Shown: positions 6,444 through 10,654 of the stretch, one piece after another
How the letters are laid out: each line of letters opens with the position of its first letter
Position numbering within the stretch: position 1 is the stretch's first letter
Assembly: GCA_029935295.1 (NCBI GenBank)
Contig: JAOZKP010000082.1
Span: 1 to 10,654 of the forward strand
Source: a bacterium
Lineage (GTDB): Bacteria; Desulfobacterota; Anaeroferrophillalia; Anaeroferrophillales; Tharpellaceae
Direction of reading: 5' to 3'
Length of the DNA: 10,654 nucleotides
Notes under the pieces: generated by a model
Told to the model about the DNA's origin: nothing
Databases searched by the model: none
What the model saw: the letters and a program-made list of their open reading frames with translations, nothing else
Translations under genes and position numbers: made by a program

Positions 6444-8473
6444 TATTACATTCGATGACAGTGGAAAACTTCCGTCAGTTTCGGGGGAGGCATGTACTTG
6501 AATTTTACACCCCATCGATGGGTCAATCCAACGTGACAGTTATTTTTGGTGAGAATGGTCGGGGAAAGACAGGGCTGTTTAGAGCAATAATTTTTTGTCT
6601 CTTTGGGGAACGTCGTTTAAGTCAGGATGGTGACGTGCCTCTGGAAGAGTTGCAACTTGTAAATGTTTCGGCACTCGCAGACAACCCGGGACAGCCTATC
6701 CGGACAGTAGTCGAGTTGAAGTTCACACACCGGGAACAAACATATCACCTGCGCAGAGCTATATTGGGAATGCAAGATGGTGATAGGGTAATCGAAGAGG
6801 AAGATGAAAAAAGTCTTTTTCTAATAACTGCAGACGGTAATACCAAACCTGTTCTGGCAACCGAAATCGATGCCGTTATTAACAATATCCTTGATAGGCG
6901 AGTTAAAGACTACTTTTTATTAGACGGTGAAAAGATCGAACGATTGACACGTGCCAGCATTGAGCAACGTCGAGAAATTAGTGTTGGTATTCGAAATTTA
7001 CTCAATGTTGATGCACTTGAGATTGCGATTAAAGCGGTAGGACGGGTAGCTAAAACTCTTGATAACGAATTATCCAGCTCTTCGCATGAGGATTTATCTC
7101 GGCTCCTGAAACGGCTTGGTGATAATGAGGAGGAGCAAGACAATTCCAAAAATCGGCTTGAAAAGCTAGCAGACGAAATCTGTCTTGCCAGAAAAGAAAT
7201 TGATAAAACAGACAAGGCTTTGGACGAATTCAAGGAGATACGCCACTTGCTTGAGCGGCGTAAGTCATTAGAGCAGAATCTCCAAGAGATGGAACGGCAA
7301 GCGGTCGATGCCCTGAGCGAAATGCGAAATCTTGTTTGCAAAGCCACAGCATTAATTATGGCGCCAACTGTGATTACTGTATTTGAACATATAGATAGCC
7401 GAAAGCAAAAAGGTGAGCTTCCCTCAGAAATTCGGCGTGACTTGATCGAGCGGATATTGATGGAGAAACGATGTATATGTGGCAATGAGATTTGTGAAGG
7501 GTCAGAGGCTTATTCACACATCATCGACTGGCTGAAACGTACCAGTGACGTTACGACTCAGGATGCTGCACTCAACTTGTGGCGTTACATGAGCGAAATG
7601 CGTCACCATTTTAGTGACGATGCAGATCTTGTTGAAAAACGATTGCAACAGTATGGAAATATTAACAGTTCCATTGGCAACCTCAATCATAGTTTGGAGA
7701 ATGTCAGTAATCAGATTGGGACGTCGGAACGACAAGATGCTACTAAGTTAGACGTGCATCGAACGAATCTCCAGAAGGGGATTATAGACTTGGAAGCAAA
7801 TGCTCAGAACATACAATCACAGCTTGAAAATCTTCAACAAGAAAACGACCGTTTGCGAGCATTACTTAAAGAAGAAAAGCTGAAGGTTGGGAAAAATGAT
7901 GAATTATCACGACGTTCAATACTAGCTCATGACACTCAGGATGCACTCATTGACATCCACAAGCAATTTACGAGTGAAATAAAAGATTTGATAGGTGCGT
8001 CTGCGACAATACTCTTCCGTGAATTGCTTGATAAAGAGGGACGAGAGAACCTCCGGACCATTGTCGTTAATGATGACTATTCTTTACAAGTACTAGATCG
8101 GTATAAAAAGCCTTTTTTAGCAAATATCTCTGCGGGCCAACGGCAAATTATGTCTATTTCGTTTATTGCCGCCTTGGCTATAATAGCATCACCCGGAGAT
8201 AAAATCGAAATTCCACTATTTATGGATACCCCTTTTGGCCGGTTATCTTATGATCACCGGCGGAATCTCATAAACAAATTACCTACTCTTGCTTCCCAGT
8301 GGATTCTCCTCGCAACCGATACTGAATTTCGGCGGCAGGAAGCACAACTACTTAAGAACAGTGGAAGATGGGGAAAGTTTTTTATGTTGCGACCTAGCAG
8401 TAATGGGAATACAGAGATCGTAGAACAGGATATCAGTAGCGTAATGGCTGTTCTCCGTAATGAGGAGGATTAA
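6440..8473 (+). CDS. DndD-like SMC/Rad50-type ATPase
   Basis: This 677-aa protein has the ABC-type ATPase split by coiled coils that is typical of SMC, RecF, Rad50 and DndD proteins. The N-terminus (MTVENFRQFRG) is followed by Walker A GENGRGKT (37-44). A YFLLDGE motif (158-164) matches the F-x-DGE segment of the DndD type. Residues about 200-290 and 395-500 are predicted coiled coil. Between them lies C345-x-C347-G with a further C352, where Rad50 has its zinc hook. The C-terminal half-site has the signature SAGQRQ (564-569) and Walker B LFMD596TP. The ATPase appears intact. In Dnd systems DndD supplies ATPase or nicking activity for sulfur insertion, but the sulfur-transfer genes are absent here, so a sensing or DNA-clamping role beside the nuclease-helicase is more likely (inference). 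GGTGA six bases upstream and the ATGA overlap support the start. Family call firm; DndD subfamily moderate. Confidence 0.96.
   Translation: MILHSMTVENFRQFRGRHVLEFYTPSMGQSNVTVIFGENGRGKTGLFRAIIFCLFGERRLSQDGDVPLEELQLVNVSALADNPGQPIRTVVELKFTHREQTYHLRRAILGMQDGDRVIEEEDEKSLFLITADGNTKPVLATEIDAVINNILDRRVKDYFLLDGEKIERLTRASIEQRREISVGIRNLLNVDALEIAIKAVGRVAKTLDNELSSSSHEDLSRLLKRLGDNEEEQDNSKNRLEKLADEICLARKEIDKTDKALDEFKEIRHLLERRKSLEQNLQEMERQAVDALSEMRNLVCKATALIMAPTVITVFEHIDSRKQKGELPSEIRRDLIERILMEKRCICGNEICEGSEAYSHIIDWLKRTSDVTTQDAALNLWRYMSEMRHHFSDDADLVEKRLQQYGNINSSIGNLNHSLENVSNQIGTSERQDATKLDVHRTNLQKGIIDLEANAQNIQSQLENLQQENDRLRALLKEEKLKVGKNDELSRRSILAHDTQDALIDIHKQFTSEIKDLIGASATILFRELLDKEGRENLRTIVVNDDYSLQVLDRYKKPFLANISAGQRQIMSISFIAALAIIASPGDKIEIPLFMDTPFGRLSYDHRRNLINKLPTLASQWILLATDTEFRRQEAQLLKNSGRWGKFFMLRPSSNGNTEIVEQDISSVMAVLRNEED
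8462..8468 (+). promoter_or_regulatory. Strong ribosome binding site fixing the start at 8476
   Basis: GAGGAGG is seven bases upstream of ATG 8476 and 13 from the next in-frame ATG at 8482, so the first is the better start. The site lies within the last codons of the ATPase gene. Confidence 0.6.
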
Positions 8474-8475
8474 CG

Positions 8476-8940
8476 ATGAGGATGGATGGAAATATTCGCG
8501 TTCACACAGACGCAATGTACAAAGAATTATACAACAATATGAAGAATAATGGGGTAATAGAAGACTTCCACGAATTGTTTTTTCTTTGTGCATGTATTGG
8601 TTACCGCAAAGGTGAACATGCTGCAATCCAAAAACGCGATGACCGTTTTTGGTCACGGACGATTACTCCAAAAGAGTGGGCATGTTATTACGCCATGATA
8701 TTTGAGAAAAGTAACTTCGATTATGAGAAATTATCAGAAGATAAAAAGGTGCTTGAAATTGTTGAAAGATATGCAAATGCCGGAGTGAAGATACTCATAG
8801 AGGATTTTCTCGAAGATTATTTACTTCCAAATTCGAATAACTCAACCCCACAACTCGACCCTGCATGTTGCAGAGGGCTTCCAAAACAATTTGTACATTT
8901 TATATTTGAGCAAGCTGAAATGGAGACCTGGGATCGCTGA
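8476..8940 (+). CDS. Small dnd-associated-4-like protein, 154 aa
   Basis: A soluble protein of 154 residues without signal peptide or membrane segment. The early part has the pattern 'DFHELFFLCACIGYRKGE' (about 29-46), then a tract of conserved-looking aromatic and charged residues and an acidic helix with EDFLEDYLL (about 109-117). The spacing 'small helix, F/L-rich helix, GY-K-G' resembles, from memory, small proteins called dnd system-associated protein 4, often found next to DndD-like ATPases; this was not searched. No enzymatic motif is visible, so it is more likely an adaptor or partner of the neighbouring ATPase. The gene starts two bases after the ATPase stop behind a strong Shine-Dalgarno site and ends in a TGATG overlap with the radical SAM gene. 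Existence is secure; family assignment is moderate. Confidence 0.9.
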   Translation: MRMDGNIRVHTDAMYKELYNNMKNNGVIEDFHELFFLCACIGYRKGEHAAIQKRDDRFWSRTITPKEWACYYAMIFEKSNFDYEKLSEDKKVLEIVERYANAGVKILIEDFLEDYLLPNSNNSTPQLDPACCRGLPKQFVHFIFEQAEMETWDR

Positions 8941-10382
8941 TGCGTAATATTTTGCTGGTAGAACCATCCTATAAATCTAAATATCCGCCTTTGGGATTAA
9001 TGAAAATTTCTGCATACCATAAGCGCTTAAATGATAGAGTTGTCTTTGTTAAAGGCTGCGTTTCTGAGATGCGAGCTGAACGTTGGGATCGTGTGTATGT
9101 AAGTTCTCTTTTTACCTATTACTGGCAGCAAACAGTAAAGGCTATTAAATATTACCAAAACAGTGTACCTCGTCTTGCCGATGTCTTTGTGGGTGGTGTT
9201 TTAGCAACTCTCTTACGGGATGATTTAGCGTTAGAGACAGGTGCAACGATAATCTCTGGATTACTAGATGAACCAGCTATGCTCGACCCTGGTAATAAAA
9301 TAAAAATTGATGCTCTAATACCTGATTACAGTATACTTGGTGAGTCTGATCATACATACGAATTGCAAAATTCTTACCTTGGCTACACAACCCGTGGTTG
9401 CCCAAACAGGTGTGCGTTTTGTGCAGTGCATCGAATAGAGCCAGAATTTAATGATTATTTACCTCTTCAAAGGCAAGTTCAGCTAATAGAAGAACTTTAT
9501 GGAGAGAAGCGAGACTTAATTCTTCTGGATAATAATGTACTCGCATCAAAGAGGTTTAAAGATATTGTAAATGATATAAAGGCGCTGGGCTTTGAAAAGG
9601 GGGCAACTTATTCATATAAAAGTAAGGCAGGACGTATAATTACCGTGAAAAGGTATGTTGATTTTAACCAAGGCCTAGATGCACGTCTTCTAACTGAAGA
9701 GAAGATGGCCTTATTGAGTGAGATAGCTATTAGGCCTGTTCGTATTGCGTTTGATGATATTAAATTTCGTAGTTTGTATGAAGGCAAGGTGCGTTTGGCA
9801 GCTAAGTATGGTTTTAGCCACCTTTCAAACTATATACTTTACAATTTCAAAGATCACCCGGCTGAATTTTATGATAGACTTAAAATCAATCTTGATCTTA
9901 ATGAGGAATTAGGCCTGCAAATTTTTTCTTTTCCTATGAGGTACATCAGCTTAAAAAGTAAAAACAGACTAACTTCTACGCCTGGTAATATGGGGAAACA
10001 CTGGAATCCCAAATACCTGAGGGCAATACAATGCATATTAATTCGTACACGAGGCCTTGTTGGGACAAAAAAAGACTACTTTTTAAAAGCATTCGGCAAA
10101 AATCTTAGTGAGTTCCATAAAATTCTTCTTATGCCTGAAGAATATATAATTCATCGATTTAAACATGAGGGTGATGGGTCTACAAAATTATGGTGGTTGC
10201 AAGTTTGTGCTTTATCAGAGTCTGAACGTGTTATTTTTGAGAAAATCGTCTTTAATCATCTTTTTCGTTCGACTAATTATTCAGAATTACCTCTTGCAGT
10301 AAAAAATGTACTGATCCACTATTTGGACGAAAGAAATAAAAATATTTTAACAGGGAATGGAGATTTGATGGAAGTGGCCTAG
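8940..10382 (+). CDS. Radical SAM enzyme with N-terminal Rossmann-like domain
   Basis: This 480-aa protein has the radical SAM iron-sulfur motif C154-x3-C158-x2-C161 (CPNRCAFC) after YTTRG, which would hold a 4Fe-4S cluster that cleaves S-adenosylmethionine to a radical. The first 130 residues (NILLVEPSYKSKYPPLGLMK, then a PDYSIL stretch just ahead of the barrel) follow the plan of B12-binding-type radical SAM proteins, but I see no DxHxxG cobalamin motif. A later FNQGLDARLL motif (about 242-251) recalls uncharacterised radical SAM proteins. The last 100 or so residues are an unassigned extension. The substrate cannot be told from the sequence. As the last gene of a nuclease-helicase-ATPase operon it might modify DNA, RNA, a protein or a nucleotide (inference). 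ATG 8940 overlaps the previous stop as TGATG, and GGGA lies six bases upstream. The family call is firm, the role open. Confidence 0.96.
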   Translation: MRNILLVEPSYKSKYPPLGLMKISAYHKRLNDRVVFVKGCVSEMRAERWDRVYVSSLFTYYWQQTVKAIKYYQNSVPRLADVFVGGVLATLLRDDLALETGATIISGLLDEPAMLDPGNKIKIDALIPDYSILGESDHTYELQNSYLGYTTRGCPNRCAFCAVHRIEPEFNDYLPLQRQVQLIEELYGEKRDLILLDNNVLASKRFKDIVNDIKALGFEKGATYSYKSKAGRIITVKRYVDFNQGLDARLLTEEKMALLSEIAIRPVRIAFDDIKFRSLYEGKVRLAAKYGFSHLSNYILYNFKDHPAEFYDRLKINLDLNEELGLQIFSFPMRYISLKSKNRLTSTPGNMGKHWNPKYLRAIQCILIRTRGLVGTKKDYFLKAFGKNLSEFHKILLMPEEYIIHRFKHEGDGSTKLWWLQVCALSESERVIFEKIVFNHLFRSTNYSELPLAVKNVLIHYLDERNKNILTGNGDLMEVA

Positions 10383-10654
10383 GGTTAGCTGGTATGATAA
10401 CTATTTGACCACGACCTCCTAAATGTGAAAGAAAAAGTTTGTCGGAATCTTAAAAGCCAAATTCCTTAACCATATAATCTCGAAGACATAGCCAAGATTA
10501 TTGCAAGTCAGAAAGAACAGTTTTATCGTAAAATGTTGGTTCTTCAAAAAATGTCATGATTTTTATTCAATGCCAAAGTTTTTAACAAATTCTCACTGTT
10601 CATAATCTGAAATAGAGGGTAGAGAGGGTTGCGGCGGTATGTGGCTAGGCATTG
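10383..10654. other. Intergenic tail without an intact gene
   Basis: Apart from the possible remnant I see no open frame of useful length, no clear hairpin-plus-T terminator behind the radical SAM stop, no tRNA and no direct repeat matching the left flank. The final 40 bases contain a short purine-rich double repeat (AGAGGGT and AGAGAGGGT). The operon therefore ends at 10382, but its terminator is not evident. Confidence 0.5.
10401..10559 (+). pseudogene. Possible decayed coding remnant downstream of the operon
   Basis: The frame starting at 10401 reads 52 codons to TGA 10557-10559 with a single internal TAA at 10467-10469. The second part (YNLEDIAKIIASQKEQFYRK) looks like a real helical protein segment, but there is no start codon with a Shine-Dalgarno site and no recognised family. 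It may be a fragment of a deleted gene at the cassette edge, or chance in AT-rich sequence. Confidence 0.25.

Noticed and set aside
6910..7485. 191-codon open frame on the minus strand
   Set aside because: It lies wholly opposite the coiled-coil part of the ATPase. Its product is rich in Ser and Arg, the usual antisense reflection of charged helices, and it has no motif.
8348..8656. 102-codon minus-strand frame across the ATPase and small-gene junction
   Set aside because: It crosses a strong ribosome binding site and two well-supported plus-strand genes, and its composition is not protein-like.
6440..8940. Complete phosphorothioation (Dnd) system
   Set aside because: No cysteine desulfurase, PAPS-reductase-like DndC, DndB or DndE is encoded in the window; only DndD-like and associated proteins are seen.
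8940..10382. Prokaryotic viperin or cobalamin-dependent methylase
   Set aside because: The CxxxCxxC motif follows a 150-residue N-domain, unlike viperin, and the DxHxxG cobalamin motif is not seen.
10568..10654. Inverted 7-mer CAATGCC (10568-10574) and GGCATTG (10648-10654)
   Set aside because: The match stops after seven bases and the second arm lies at the window edge; such a pair is expected by chance and does not form a terminator or a credible element end.

Overview
The window is bacterial DNA of low to medium GC. It is almost entirely filled by one plus-strand operon of six genes packed head to tail. The steps are a 17-nt overlap, an 8-nt overlap, an ATGA overlap, a 2-nt gap and a TGATG overlap. 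Start codons are ATG or GTG with Shine-Dalgarno-like sequences. The sequence does not name a species. I see no rRNA, tRNA, CRISPR array, intact insertion sequence or integrase. Base composition is patchy: sampled 60-base lines run from about 27% GC near the start of the first gene to 48% in the helicase and ATPase genes and 37% in the last gene. This fits a horizontally moved accessory or defence-island cassette.

Layout: bases 1-72 hold the last codons of an upstream gene that enters from the left. Bases 73-261 are a leader with a run of nine G and a weak small ORF. Bases 262-4179 encode a 1305-aa multidomain DNA-binding or transcription-like protein. It carries three RNA-polymerase alpha-CTD-like helix-hairpin-helix repeats, one very clear sigma-70 region 4, and a HARE-HTH-like domain followed by further predicted winged-helix units. 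Bases 4163-6280 encode a 705-aa fusion of a single-motif phospholipase-D-type nuclease and an SF2 DEAH helicase. Bases 6273-6443 encode a 56-aa acidic protein that is easily missed. Bases 6440-8473 encode a 677-aa SMC/Rad50-type ATPase resembling DndD. Bases 8476-8940 encode a 154-aa protein that resembles the small 'dnd system-associated protein 4' type. Bases 8940-10382 encode a 480-aa radical SAM enzyme. The 272-base tail has no intact gene, only a possible decayed coding remnant.

Interpretation (inference): the gene set recalls DNA phosphorothioation (Dnd) and restriction loci through its DndD-like ATPase, PLD-helicase and dnd-associated-4-like protein. The cysteine desulfurase DndA, the PAPS-reductase-like DndC, DndB and DndE are absent from the window. 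In their place are a giant protein built from pieces resembling RNA polymerase alpha, sigma and delta, and a radical SAM enzyme. A plausible model is a DNA-recognition or transcription-sensing module (gene 1) coupled to a nuclease-helicase and an SMC-like ATPase, with the radical SAM enzyme making a modification or small molecule. This is a good candidate for an uncharacterised defence or conflict system. No function is proven by sequence alone.
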